Both the position numbers and the translations under genes were made by a program. The notes under the pieces were generated by a model. It had not been told where the DNA came from, ran no database searches, and saw nothing but the letters and a program-made list of their open reading frames with translations. From NCBI RefSeq assembly GCF_000385565.1, contig NC_021169.1, positions 1,284,571 to 1,348,570 of the forward strand: 64,000 bases of DNA, written 5' to 3'. Below are positions 26,105-35,210 of this stretch, piece by piece. Every line of letters begins with the position of its first letter. Within the stretch, counting starts at the first letter, position 1. The DNA comes from Archaeoglobus sulfaticallidus PM70-1 (GTDB lineage: Archaea > Halobacteriota > Archaeoglobi > Archaeoglobales > Archaeoglobaceae).

Positions 26105-28186
26105 CTAAATCATCCCAATCTTGACAGCCAGCTTTGAGAGGACATCTCTCCTCTTTGCCGGAATGAATTTGATCGAACCAACGACAAGATGTCCTCCTCC
26201 TTCTACACCAGCATTCTCCAGCTCTTCCTGCAGCTCCCTCACCATTCTCGGGATGTCGAGAGATACACCTTCACTCCTTATAACAGCAAAATCCGGTCCA
26301 TAACCGATTGTCACAAGCTTTGGATACTTTTCCTTCATTCTGTCGTGGAGCTCTCCTGTAAGCTTTCCGGGAGGTGGAAATGTGAACCTTCTCGTATAGT
26401 TTTCGATGTCGAGGGCTACGAGATAAACCCCGTTTGGCAGCTCCTGCACCCGGTATCCATCCTGAATCGTTTTCAGCTGCTCTGCTATTGACTCCTTGGC
26501 GTATCCGGAGAGCATCTTAACGAGCTTTTGCTGCCGATCCTTTCTCCCAAAGCCAAGAATCTCGCGAATTATCTGGTTTCCATTCCTGAATCTGAGGTAG
26601 AAAGCCTCGTATTCCAGAGCCAGAGCTATATCCTTCAGTTCATCTACGGAGTAATCAGAGAGCTCAAGATACTTCAGAACCTCTCCTTCCGCCCTGTCGC
26701 CAACTATCGATACACATGCAAGATTTTTGAGATCGACATCCGGATATATCATCCTCGCAAGCTCAACGCAGATAACTCCTGATGTGTAGTTGCTGTCTCC
26801 TCCAGCCTTGTACGGGTTTATGTGATAGAGCAGGTATCTGTCAACCTCTTCATCCGGGAAGTGGTGGTCTATTGTTATAACATCCGCACCGAATGTGATG
26901 AACTGCTGTATGGCAGGAATATCCTCATATCCTGAGCCGTTATCCACCAGAACGAGCAGAGGGATTTTATCACCATGCCTGACCATATCCTCCAGCGAGT
27001 CGTCGAGATCTTTGACAACATCTTCCAGCTCGTAGAATGGAGCTCTCGAGACCTTTCGTTTGACGAGGTAGTACTTCGCATCAGGATCGGAAGTTGTCTC
27101 GTCAACCAGGTTCGTTAGGGCTGTCTCCAGTGCAACACCACCGCAAATACCATCTGCATCCCAGTGGTGTCTGATGATTATGGGCCTCGACTCAAAAACG
27201 GCCTTTCTCAGTTCCTTTGCAACCCTGAGCATATCTTCCTTCAACCTCTCGAGAACTTCAGACTCAACGAGAAATCCCCTGAACTCCGGTTCACTTCTTC
27301 TCTCGATTTCTTTCTCGACGAACTTTCTTATTTCGTTAGCCTCCTCTCCGAGAAGCTTCTCCATCTCGAGGATCTCGATCTCGAAAATTGAGCCTCTTCT
27401 TCTAACAAAGCCAGCGATCCTGACAACATCATCGACATCTATCTCAGGATACGCCCTCTCTCCACTTTCAAAGGCAACCGCCTTGCATACTCCGGTGGTA
27501 TCTATGACCGAGAAAATTGTCGGGCCACCGGTGAGCCTGACATGGGTAACAAGCCCGCGAATCTCGACAATCTTTCCAACATACTTGGATATATCGGATA
27601 TCCTGATGATGGGGAGATCCTTCTCAACCTCAACCACAGCATAATCCTTCATCGGGGAGTAAATCAGATCGATGTCTCCACTCCCTCTGATTCCTCCGAT
27701 CTTTACTGTTACAGTATCTCCTTCGTTGAGGGTGTGATTGTGCAGGTTCTTTCTGTGGATTAACCCCCTCAGCCTCTTGTTGAGATCGACAAAAACACCT
27801 AGGTCGGTAACAACTGAAACGGTTCCAACATACACACGGTTAAGCCTCAAATCTTCTATTCCGCAACTGTTCTTTAACAGGTAGGCATGGGGTTTCTTAG
27901 AGCATTTCTGGCAGAGGTCGTAGTCTCCCTTGATAGTAGTGCCACAAATTTTGCATTTTGAGGATTTTCCTGTGCCCTTGCAAACCGGGCAGACCTCCAT
28001 TCTTTTCTGAACTCCAGTACCTCTGCATGCTCCGCATATACCCTTTAGGAACATCTGGATTTGTTCTGAGGTTAGCTCTTCTGTGAGCTTTGGATCGAAA
28101 CTCTTCGCCTTACCGCTACCGTTGCATATCACGCATTTCCGCTCGATCTCCACAACTCCCCTGCCATCACAGTTATCACATTTCAT
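26105..28186 (-). CDS. Archaeal DHH phosphoesterase with DnaJ-type zinc fingers, S1 and OB domains
   Basis: About 693 residues. From the N-terminus: four CxxCxGxG DnaJ-type repeats (CDNCDGRG, CVICNGSG, CGACRGTG, CPVCKGTG), a small zinc ribbon (CKICG...CQKC), an S1 domain (YVGTVSVVTDLGVFVDLNK), an OB-fold (GKIVEIRGLVTHVRL), then a RecJ-like DHH domain with IRHHWDADGICGG, LVDNGSGYED and TIDHHFPDEE, and a DHHA1 domain ending in GVEGGGHLVVGSIKF. This is the archaea-specific RecJ-like group COG1107; RNA or DNA exonuclease activity is likely but not established. The ATG at 28186 is chosen because the zinc finger begins right after it and a TTTTAAA box about 25 bases upstream suggests a leaderless start. 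Confidence 0.88.
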   Translation of the reverse strand: MKCDNCDGRGVVEIERKCVICNGSGKAKSFDPKLTEELTSEQIQMFLKGICGACRGTGVQKRMEVCPVCKGTGKSSKCKICGTTIKGDYDLCQKCSKKPHAYLLKNSCGIEDLRLNRVYVGTVSVVTDLGVFVDLNKRLRGLIHRKNLHNHTLNEGDTVTVKIGGIRGSGDIDLIYSPMKDYAVVEVEKDLPIIRISDISKYVGKIVEIRGLVTHVRLTGGPTIFSVIDTTGVCKAVAFESGERAYPEIDVDDVVRIAGFVRRRGSIFEIEILEMEKLLGEEANEIRKFVEKEIERRSEPEFRGFLVESEVLERLKEDMLRVAKELRKAVFESRPIIIRHHWDADGICGGVALETALTNLVDETTSDPDAKYYLVKRKVSRAPFYELEDVVKDLDDSLEDMVRHGDKIPLLVLVDNGSGYEDIPAIQQFITFGADVITIDHHFPDEEVDRYLLYHINPYKAGGDSNYTSGVICVELARMIYPDVDLKNLACVSIVGDRAEGEVLKYLELSDYSVDELKDIALALEYEAFYLRFRNGNQIIREILGFGRKDRQQKLVKMLSGYAKESIAEQLKTIQDGYRVQELPNGVYLVALDIENYTRRFTFPPPGKLTGELHDRMKEKYPKLVTIGYGPDFAVIRSEGVSLDIPRMVRELQEELENAGVEGGGHLVVGSIKFIPAKRRDVLSKLAVKIGMI

Positions 28187-28225
28187 CGTGGTTATGGCTG
28201 AGGGTATGTTTAAAATTTGTTTGGG

Positions 28226-29004
28226 TGCGGGTTCTGGGTAGATCAAACAGAGGTTGGAGTCGTTAAAATTTTCGGCAAGGTTCAGCTCGAACCTTTAGAA
28301 CCAGGAATGTACATCGTAACACCATTTATAATGGAAGCAGTTAGGATGCATACTTACTAAAAGACGCTTGAAATGGTCTGGGAGAAGCACATAAAAGCGC
28401 TAACATCCGAGGGTCTGCCAGTTTACTTCGACATGGCAGTTCAATATAAAATTGATCCAAGCAAAGCTCCTCAGGTCTATTCAACGCTTAAAAACTACGA
28501 ACTCTGGATGGAAATCAGAATTAGATCACATGCAAGAGATATTGTAGCTCAATATAAGGCTGAAGACCTCTACATCCAGAAGAGAGGATTCATACAATCG
28601 GACTTTGAAAAGAGACTTGACGAGGAATTCAGACCCTATGGCATAATAATTACTGCTGACCTGATCAGAAATATCGATCTTCCAGAAACTGCTGAACAGG
28701 CTATACAGGCAAGATTCAGGCTAAGCAGGAAGCCGAGAGAATGCAGTACATTGTCCAGAAGGAAAAGCTTGAGGCTGAGAGAAAGAGGGTTGAGGGTATA
28801 GCGAGGGCAAATCAGATTATCGGCGAGTCGCTAAGGAAAAACCCCGTATATGTGCAATGGTACTATCTACAAGTGCTAAAGCAGTTTGCAGAATCTCACA
28901 ACAACGCAATAATGATAGTTCCAGCTCTCAGCAGCTTCTATCCAGGCGCGAATCTAACACAGCCAGTGGCTCCGCCGATAATTATTCCGAGCCAGACAAA
29001 ATGA
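28226..29004 (+). pseudogene. SPFH/band-7 (stomatin-like) protein, broken
   Basis: Three open pieces together spell a stomatin-like protein. Piece one (about 28226-28357) reads VDQTEVGVVKIFGKVQLEPL and ends at an in-frame TAA after RMHTY. Piece two continues KTLEMVWEKHIKALTSEGLP to about 28710, where one base is lost. Piece three, from about 28711 in another frame, reads QAKQEAERMQYIVQKEKLEA and ends PPIIIPSQTK at 29004. The N-terminal membrane anchor is missing because the sequence before 28226 is the start region of the DHH gene. A stop, a frameshift and a missing head make a functional product very unlikely. Confidence 0.82.
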
Positions 29005-29189
29005 GCAACAAAGACTTTTAAGGGAAGAATTTGAAAACTTTGAGGGTGCAAAGTATTACCTCAATTTAACATCTCTCATATTTTTTGCAGACGGTGGCTG
29101 TGATAAAGCTCAAACCTAAAGATGATCTAACTCGCAGAAAAGTCTACTATAGTTTTACTTATCTTTTGGATTTGGAATTTTTTTCAGAA
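29005..29189. other. Gene-free stretch
   Basis: Between the SPFH relic and the 3' end of the disrupted membrane-protein gene I see no gene, repeat or RNA structure. Confidence 0.4.
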
Positions 29190-29266
29190 CTAATCCAATG
29201 ACTTCATAAGTTTACTTCTTGGTTTGTTTATCTGTCTGATCAGATCTAAAGAACTCTTTGGCGAGG

Positions 29267-30266
29267 TGCTTTGTCGAACAAAACCCACTCAGAATAATAC
29301 GCGATAAAAATTAAATCCAAATAAAACCTCCAACCAACGTATGCCAAAAATAAACTGGAAGGAGTACGATGAAAAGCTTGTAAAGAGAGGAGAAATTTTA
29401 TTCAGCACAGAGTTTATAGAGAACCGGAAGAGAGAGAGCTAGATTCTATGAACGAGAAGAAGAGAGGGCATCCCTATGAATATCCAAACTCATACATGCA
29501 GTTTCTGATTTCTATTCGTTACTACTGCCACCTCGATTACAGAACCCTCGAAGGCTTTTGCAGAAATCTATCTAAAATCCTTGGAATTCCAACTCCCGAT
29601 CATTCGACAATCCACAAGAGGTTCCTTAAGATGGATTTCAGTCCTCCTGCCTTAAATTCAGGGGAAATAGTAATAGCGGTTGATTCTACAGGAATTAAAG
29701 TTCATAACAGGGGAGAATGGATGAGGGAGAAATATAGAAAGAGAAGGGGATGGATAAAGATTCACTTTGCCGTCGACGTTGAGACGAAGCAGATTGTAGC
29801 TTACGAAGTTACGGATGAGCAGGTTCACGACAATAGAGTTTTCAAAGGCTTGGTCGAGAAATCTTGCGAAAGAGCAAGAGTGAAGAGGGTTCTTACCGAT
29901 AAAGCGTACGATTCTTACGATAACTTCGAGTTTCTCCAATCAAAGGGGATTGATCCTGCCATTCCTGTAAGAAAAGGGGCTGTAGACATTCTAATCCATC
30001 CAAGGAGTGAAGAAGCGAGGAAGCAGAAAGATTTTGATAGATGGAAGGAGGAGAAAGGATACGGGTTGAGGTGGATGGTTGAAACAGCTTACTCCATCTT
30101 TAAGAGGTGCTTCGGTGAATTTGTTTCTGCAAAGAAATGGAATTACATGCTCAGCGAAATCGCAGCTAAGGTGTGGATATACAATTCGCTGAGAGCCGTT
30201 CTCTGCTGAAGAGTGTTGATTTTGAAGAGAGGAGAGGAAGTTGATTAAGGATTATTCGACAAAGCA
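29267..30266 (+). mobile_element. IS5-family element, ISH1 group, exactly 1000 bp
   Basis: Terminal inverted repeats of 15 bases (TGCTTTGTCGAACAA at the left; the right end read inward is TGCTTTGTCGAATAA, 14 of 15 matching) enclose one transposase gene. A perfect 8-bp target duplication, TGGCGAGG, flanks it at 29259-29266 and 30267-30274. An 8-bp duplication fits the ISH1 group of IS5. Removing the element and one duplication restores the reading frame of the host membrane-protein gene, confirming the ends. Confidence 0.9.
29341..30209 (+). pseudogene. IS5/ISH1-group transposase with a frameshift near the N-terminus
   Basis: The first 36 codons (from ATG 29341, MPKINWKEYDEKLVKRGEIL) and the main frame (29448 on, 253 codons) join if an extra AG in the AGAGAGAG run at about 29430-29437 is removed, giving about 289 residues. 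The main frame holds the DDE triad: Asp in IAVDSTGIKVHNRGEW, Asp in RVLTDKAYDSYDNFEF and Glu in LRWMVETAYSIFKRCFG. The main frame could be translated alone from the ATG at 29448, losing only the first 36 residues. So this may be a dead copy, a slippage-controlled one, or a slightly shortened active one. Confidence 0.8.
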
Positions 30267-30889
30267 TGGCGAGGCTATAAACTTGAATGGGTTCTTATAT
30301 ATAATTATATAATCATCGATTGTTTTTACTTCTTTAATTTCACTCCACTCGATTGGCCATCCGTAGGCACACACCCCTCTATCTCTATCAGTTACATAAA
30401 CCTTAATCTTTTGTCGAGAGATGAGGGTGCAGAAAGTAATTGCAAGTATCACTAAGTTGGAAAAATACGATATTAACAAATATACCCAGTACAACGCCTA
30501 CTACCGCTTCCAAAACCCACACCAAAAAGTCTTTACCTCGTATTTTCTGTCGGTTTCAAACTCTGCAATTTTCTCCGCCTTTACCTCTTCGTATTTTCCG
30601 GCTACAAAAGACATCAGAATCAAATGCGGAAGTAAAAGTATGAACAGCATGGCGGTTGCCACTCCAAAATTTCCTAAATTTACTAATCCACATACATCGC
30701 AATCATCAAGCTGAAACCAACCGCTAGGAGTGTGATGACAAAAGCTAAAACTATCAAGCTGGGTTTAAACTTCCAAGCTCGAACATAGTGCATGAATTAT
30801 CCTAATTGCAAAAACACTAAAGCCTTTCGAAACTCGGTTCTGTTAACTTATTGTTGGTGTTTTTCGCCTTGTGGTATCCCAAGTTAATT

Positions 30890-31545
30890 TTACACCTTCT
30901 CCTCCCTATCCCACCACCTCCTTGCGAACCACATAATCCTCTCTGGTGGAAGCTTATACCAGAACACATTAACCGGTTCATTCCAGTCTAGGCTTTTGTG
31001 AGGCTTAACCTCGTTATGCCATCTCATTACTTCATCAACTGAACCAAATTTCTCAGCCGTTCTCTCAACCTCGCATTTGAGGATGCTTTATCCTCGCTAT
31101 GATGTGCTTTACACCATTTTCAGCTGCTTGAAGTTGTGCTTAGCCCCATCTCTGTTTCTCGAAGGAACGAACTGTTCAAGATCTGTAAAGATTTCATCTG
31201 GAATGCCATACTCCCTGAAACCTTCTCTCAGAACTTTAATTGCATTCTCAGAAGTTGCCTCATCAAATACTCCATAGCAGGTTACTAAGCGGGAAGCATC
31301 ATCCATGAAAGCTATTATCTACTTCTCTTCTCTATTAAGATGAATCATCTTCCAGTCTCCCCGCCATAAAGACATGGAGTACTTTCTTTCGTAACGAATG
31401 GAATCTTACCGGTTTCTTTGAACTTTTTGATGATCTGGTAGATCCTTGTCACTTGGAAAAATTCTGCTGCCTTTCTAACTGGTTTTCCTTTCAGCCACCG
31501 TTTCACTATTCCCGGTATGTCTTTGTTGGTTAGCTTCCACACGTG
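30890..31545 (-). pseudogene. Broken rve-type (IS481/IS3-like) transposase
   Basis: Three pieces on the minus strand make one transposase. The N-terminal helix-turn-helix piece is MWKLTNKDIPGIVKRWLKGK (31542-31345). Next comes an integrase-core piece, IIAFMDDASRLVTCYGVFDE, entered after an in-frame TAG at about 31320 where relatives have Trp; it then runs through IPDEIFTDLEQFVPSRN. After a frameshift near 31090 the C-terminal piece reads EVERTAEKFGSVDEVMRWHN, then EVKPHKSLDWNEP, ending at 30890. The DDE residues are partly recognisable (D in FMDDASR, D in FTD, E in the last piece). No terminal repeats were found, so element ends are unknown. Confidence 0.78.
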
Positions 31546-31554
31546 TTGGGTTTG

Positions 31555-31700
31555 ATCGAGTGTAAAGTTATTTTGGGATACTACATCTTGGTTCTCGTTC
31601 TAATAGCATCTGTACCACCCATTAAAGCTTACCTGCCCATCTCTCCTTGCGTATTTCCTCTTCGCAAAGGGTCTTGCAAGCAACGGGAAGATAAAGGACT
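31555..31700 (-). mobile_element. Left-end relic of an IS605-type element
   Basis: A 25-base exact match to the left end of the element at 22999-24540 (31671-31695) is followed on the minus strand by a hairpin region, TACGCAAGGAGAG, and then AGAACGAGAACC, which lines up with the tnpB start region AGAACGAGAACATG of that element. The rest of tnpB is missing, apparently replaced by the broken rve-type transposase. This is a dead left end. Confidence 0.6.
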
Positions 31701-32362
31701 CACAGAGCAAAGAAAATGTTGGAGGGAGTGAAGAAACCCCGCATCAGGACGTGATTCAAAGCCATCGAAAGATCTCGAATGATGATAGAGAGACGAAGTA
31801 TTGACTCAAATGGTGCATATAACGATCTGATAAATTTTGTGAGTTTTAGCCAATTTGCTGGGGTATCTGTCGTTGCAACCTTGTTCGTATCCAATTTATC
31901 ATCTGAAGTACTCGAATATTTCACAACGATGGTCTGATCTTCTACCGCGAAAGTCTCGCCATCGTAAACCTTAGCCACAACTTTCCATGTTCCTTCTCTA
32001 AGTTTCACGTAAAATATCCACGTTTCTGAAGATATGCTCTGATTCACTCTAACAATTTTATCGAGATTACCATCGACTTCCCATCTCTCATGCTCCCACA
32101 CCGCAATGATATGAGAATTAGAATTAGAAATATTTAATATTATTTTGTTTATATCCTTTATGGAATTTGCATCTCTTATATTTACTTTAATTATGTACAT
32201 CTGTTCATTTTTGCTGACAACCAGATCCACCTCTGGAGGGGAATTTTTTACGGTAAATTTACCTTCTATTGCTGCTCCTGCGGCAGCCTGAGCTGGGTAA
32301 ATGGATGCTATAATAACTGTTGCAGTTATCATCATCATTATTATTCTAACTATGTTCATCAT
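31700..32362 (-). CDS. Secreted beta-rich protein, probably C-terminally truncated
   Basis: 220 residues with a signal peptide (MMNIVRIIMMMITATVIIAS, cleaved near YPAQAAAG). The mature start AAIEGKFTVKNSPPEVDLVV resembles that of the divergent gene at 32517 (SSGSFELGNEAPQVVSVNLL), so the two are probably paralogues of a surface protein. A middle part, REGTWKVVAKVYDGETFAVE, looks like an Ig-like or CARDB-type beta domain. The C-terminal 30 residues (RDLSMALNHVLMRGFFTPSN) look unlike a secreted domain and end at the IS605 left-end relic, so the gene may be cut short by that element. The start lies 154 bases from the divergent start. Confidence 0.6.
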   Translation of the reverse strand: MMNIVRIIMMMITATVIIASIYPAQAAAGAAIEGKFTVKNSPPEVDLVVSKNEQMYIIKVNIRDANSIKDINKIILNISNSNSHIIAVWEHERWEVDGNLDKIVRVNQSISSETWIFYVKLREGTWKVVAKVYDGETFAVEDQTIVVKYSSTSDDKLDTNKVATTDTPANWLKLTKFIRSLYAPFESILRLSIIIRDLSMALNHVLMRGFFTPSNIFFAL

Positions 32363-32395
32363 CTATAGTTGGTTTGAAAGTACTTATACTTTGTT

Positions 32396-32436
32396 CATAG
32401 TAGTGATAATAATGAGATAGAACATGATAATAATGG
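32396..32436. promoter_or_regulatory. Paired TGATAATAATG elements in the divergent surface-protein promoter
   Basis: TGATAATAATG occurs at 32404 and again at 32425, 21 bases apart, or two DNA turns. The words CATAGTAGT and GATAATAATGAG recur together upstream of the pilin gene at 36549-36577. The site is likely to be bound by a shared regulator, perhaps the Lrp-type protein encoded at 35276; this is inference from the repeats. Confidence 0.45.
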
Positions 32437-32516
32437 GGATTATTATATCACAGAAAGTAAAATATATATACTATAAAATCGAAAAATTTTCAGAAACAGG
32501 GTAAAGGGGGTAGTAT

Positions 32517-33548
32517 ATGGTAGATGTGAAGAAGAAATGTGTAGGTGCAGTTCTAATGGTAGCAGTACTACTGATGGCATCAGTACTTCCTGCACTGGCA
32601 GCTACTACAGGCCAATCAAGTGGTAGCTTCGAACTGGGAAATGAAGCGCCACAAGTTGTGAGTGTCAACTTACTTTTGGAGGATGAAAACACAGATGCCA
32701 ACAATCAGATGACTCCTCAGACAGAGTACGCATTGAAGATTGTAGCGTCAGATGCCAACGGCTACGGTGATATCAGCAAAATTACAGTCTACATATACTA
32801 CGATGCCAATGGCGACGGGGCTGATGAGCCGGGCAGCGATAATCCACAGACTCAGGCCACATATCAATGGACCAGCAGCGGTGGTTGGACGTTTGTTGGA
32901 CCTGCTGGAAGCACATGGGGAATTGATACAGCCGCAGATCAAAGCAGAGGCCCCGTAAGCACTACTACTACCACCGGAACCTGGTATCTGCATTTCATAC
33001 CAGGCAAGGTTGCAACACAATCAGATGAAGATGACTCTAAATGGATTATCAAAGTAGTTGTTGAGGATGGCAACTCTGCAAGTGACAGCATGAAAGATAC
33101 GGACAACGAAATGCAGTGGTACGGTGAAATTCAGGTAGATGATGGTTCATTCGACTTCGGCTCGGTTAACTTAGGTAGCTCGGATAACCCCATAACCACT
33201 CCAAACGATCACAATATAGACATAACGACGGTATCCAACGGACAGCACAAGATTCAGGCAAAGACAGATGCACAGTGGAGCAGTGGAGGCAACAACGTTA
33301 ACGTAAATACTGTTAGTGAGAGTCCGGGTGCTGGAGAGATCACGATTGAACACTTCAATGCCAATGACGAAACTTCAGCAGCAATCGTTCAGACCAGCTA
33401 TACAGATGTTCAGGGCTTGACATCAATCGGGCAGACCTCTGAAACCGGTACGACCAGCGAAATATACATGTGGCTCACTGTCGGTTCAGAGGGCATAATG
33501 TCAGGAACCTACACGGGAACGTACTACGTGCAGATAGCCAACGCATAA
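32517..33548 (+). CDS. Secreted surface protein, beta-rich (candidate major surface or filament protein)
   Basis: 343 residues with a signal peptide (VGAVLMVAVLLMASVLPALA, cut near AATTGQSS). The mature protein is acidic, rich in Thr, Ser, Asn and Asp and almost free of Lys patches. It has an N-terminal domain (ALKIVASDANGYGDISKITV) and a C-terminal part that starts SFDFGSVNLGSSDN and ends GTYTGTYYVQIANA, with no membrane anchor. Acidic loops such as DANGDGADEPGSD look able to bind calcium. Lack of an anchor, the strong TATA box (AAAATATATATACT at 32460-32473) and GGGGGTAG before the ATG suggest an abundant exported subunit. The next gene, a membrane-anchored beta-domain protein, could hold it at the cell surface. 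I do not recognise a named family. Confidence 0.7.
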   Translation: MVDVKKKCVGAVLMVAVLLMASVLPALAATTGQSSGSFELGNEAPQVVSVNLLLEDENTDANNQMTPQTEYALKIVASDANGYGDISKITVYIYYDANGDGADEPGSDNPQTQATYQWTSSGGWTFVGPAGSTWGIDTAADQSRGPVSTTTTTGTWYLHFIPGKVATQSDEDDSKWIIKVVVEDGNSASDSMKDTDNEMQWYGEIQVDDGSFDFGSVNLGSSDNPITTPNDHNIDITTVSNGQHKIQAKTDAQWSSGGNNVNVNTVSESPGAGEITIEHFNANDETSAAIVQTSYTDVQGLTSIGQTSETGTTSEIYMWLTVGSEGIMSGTYTGTYYVQIANA

Positions 33549-33646
33549 AGCTCTATGGGACATACTGCGTGCAGATAGTTAACGTTTCCTAAATTTTTTA
33601 TATTTTTTGATTATTAAGTTTTTCAGTAAAATTTGATGGTGATGGT

Positions 33647-34843
33647 GTGAGGAGGGAACTAGGCTTAATTTTCATAGGAACTTTATTATTAATTATGGCA
33701 ATAATCCCTTGCAGCGCTACAAAGGTCGCAATCTCAGGAGGCTTCTATTCACACAACTATGTACTTCCTCAGGGCGAGAGCATAAAAGGAGAAGACATGT
33801 ACGTAGTGATTTTCAACAAGATGGACAGGCCTGTACTCGTCAACGTAACATATGAAGCTCCGGAGTTTATAAAGATCAATCTGTCTTCCACGGGATACTA
33901 TCTGAACCCCAATGAGTACAGAAAGGTTTACGTCGAGCTTAAGGCTGATGAAGATGCAGTTCCGGGAAACTACACCGTCAAGGTTATAGCCATCGTGTAC
34001 GAAACTGAAGGAGATTTGCCAGTCAAGGTCGTTGCCTCTGCTGCACAGGAGGCAGATGTAACCGTAACGGGTGAAAAAGCCTTCGTTGAAGTTGTGGCAG
34101 TCGATCCAGTGGGAAACATAGCAGAAGTTGCCCTGATCAAGCTTTTTAAAGAGAACTATGAAATTGCATCAGCCTATGGAAAGCTCGAAAAGAGAGTAAC
34201 CCCGGGTAACTACACAGCTGTAGCCTATCTGCTTAATGAAGAGGCTGCAAGGAAAAGCTTTACACTTAAGCCAGACGAACACAAAAGGATTGAGTTGCTG
34301 ATAAAAGCAGTCTACTTTGAAGTCTTCGATGTACTGCCAGCCAGAGATCAGGAAGGCAGGCTTGGTTATGCACAGGTAATTGCAGTTGTTAAAAACCTGT
34401 ATATGGAATTGCCAAACACAACGATAGTTCTGCATGTAACAGGAAACACTAATGAGACAATTGAGATTTACAAAACTCCAAAACTCTTGCTCGAAAGAAC
34501 TGAAGCGAAGTACAATTACATACCTGAAGGGGGCTGGAAGGACGGCAAATACATATTCCAGGCCAAGGTAATTTCGAATGGCGTTGTTTACGCAATATCT
34601 CCAAAGAAGGAGCTTGAAGTATCAGTCGCTAAACCTATAGAAAAGGCAATATCAGGAGTAGTTATAGCGATCGCATTGCTGCTGATACTGGCAGTGCTGC
34701 TGATACTGCTGCTTTTCAGAAGAAGAAAGAGAGAAAAGATTTTAGAAGAAATCTACGGAAACCTGAAGCGGTCCCTTGAGACCAGCCGGGAGTGCGTTGG
34801 AGATGTTAAAGAAATGAACGAAGGGTTGAAAAAATTCGTGTGA
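33647..34843 (+). CDS. Membrane-anchored extracellular Ig-like protein with cytoplasmic tail
   Basis: 398 residues: a signal peptide (LGLIFIGTLLLIMAIIPCSA), about 310 extracellular residues of beta-sandwich character, one membrane span near 340-358 (AISGVVIAIALLLILAVLLI) and a charged tail of about 40 residues (RRRKREKILEEIYGNLKRSL). The N-terminal domain (VLPQGESIKGEDMYVVIFNK, then RPVLVNVTYEAPEFIKINLS) resembles the archaeal/bacterial COG1470-like or DUF916-like domains that accompany surface proteins. A middle segment ITPGNYTAV-like fits a carboxypeptidase-regulatory-like fold. The plan parallels membrane-anchored partners of secreted surface proteins. A small coiled-coil protein follows, 11 bases downstream, and might pair with the tail. 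Confidence 0.7.
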   Translation: MRRELGLIFIGTLLLIMAIIPCSATKVAISGGFYSHNYVLPQGESIKGEDMYVVIFNKMDRPVLVNVTYEAPEFIKINLSSTGYYLNPNEYRKVYVELKADEDAVPGNYTVKVIAIVYETEGDLPVKVVASAAQEADVTVTGEKAFVEVVAVDPVGNIAEVALIKLFKENYEIASAYGKLEKRVTPGNYTAVAYLLNEEAARKSFTLKPDEHKRIELLIKAVYFEVFDVLPARDQEGRLGYAQVIAVVKNLYMELPNTTIVLHVTGNTNETIEIYKTPKLLLERTEAKYNYIPEGGWKDGKYIFQAKVISNGVVYAISPKKELEVSVAKPIEKAISGVVIAIALLLILAVLLILLLFRRRKREKILEEIYGNLKRSLETSRECVGDVKEMNEGLKKFV

Positions 34844-34854
34844 GGTGGGTGTGT

Positions 34855-35055
34855 ATGGTAAAAATTGAAGAAGTTCTTGAAGTTGCAAAAGACTTGCTAA
34901 AAAGCGTTGATGATCTGAAAACTGAGATTAAGATACTGAAAGAGAATGTTTCGAGAGTGGAATCGATGGTGCTAACGAAGTTGCATGAAATGGATGCTGT
35001 AAAGAGAGAACTCGAAGAGATAAAAAATAAAATTGAAGACCTCAAGAAAGAGTAA
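34855..35055 (+). CDS. Small coiled-coil protein
   Basis: 66 residues, almost wholly a heptad-rich coiled coil (VAKDLLKSVDDLKTEIKILK, then VESMVLTKLHEMDAVKRELE), with no signal peptide, so cytoplasmic. The GAGGTGG site at 34842-34848 selects the ATG at 34855. It is 11 bases after the anchored surface protein, whose cytoplasmic tail is also helical, suggesting the two bind. The frame stays open for about 40 codons past the TAA (VETTKLAIEQQEITPTTPKT and on), so a longer ancestral protein may have acquired a stop. Function unknown. Confidence 0.6.
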   Translation: MVKIEEVLEVAKDLLKSVDDLKTEIKILKENVSRVESMVLTKLHEMDAVKRELEEIKNKIEDLKKE

Positions 35056-35149
35056 TCTGTCGAAACGACGAAACTAGCTATTGAACAACAAGAAATAACT
35101 CCTACCACACCTAAGACAGACCAAAAAGATAGAAGAAGAAAGTGGAGGT

Positions 35150-35195
35150 TAAAATTTTTCGATTTTATTTTTATTTTATTTCATTTCTTTTAAAG
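35150..35195 (+). terminator. T-rich terminator before the Lrp operon
   Basis: AAATTTTTCGATTTTATTTT and further T tracts lie about 100 bases after the coiled-coil gene and close the 32517-35055 unit. Confidence 0.5.
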
Positions 35196-35210
35196 ATTTG
35201 GCTAGGCAGT

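Larger units (their letters stand above)
29190..30793 (-). pseudogene. Multi-pass membrane protein, inactivated and split by an IS element
   Basis: Read on the minus strand from an ATG at 30793, a membrane protein can be assembled: MHYVRAWKFKPSLIVLAFVI, a frameshift near 30690, then GLVNLGNFGVATAMLFILLL, two adjacent TAG stops at about 30513-30518 (perhaps once two Trp codons), then LYWVYLLISYFSNLVILAIT and a soluble tail with YVTDRDRGVCAYGWPIEWSE. The tail is cut after FKFIASP by the 1000-bp IS element and resumes beyond it as KSSLDLIRQINKPRSK, ending at 29190. The tail has a look of PH-like membrane proteins, but I do not assign a family. It carries at least three disabling lesions besides the IS. 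Confidence 0.7.

Noticed and set aside
30505-31325. In-frame TAG codons at Trp-like positions in two genes, suggesting TAG decoded as an amino acid (pyrrolysine)
   Set aside because: Many intact genes here (for example sufB, thiolase, thiL neighbours) end at TAG, and the two affected genes also have frameshifts, so these are ordinary pseudogene stops.
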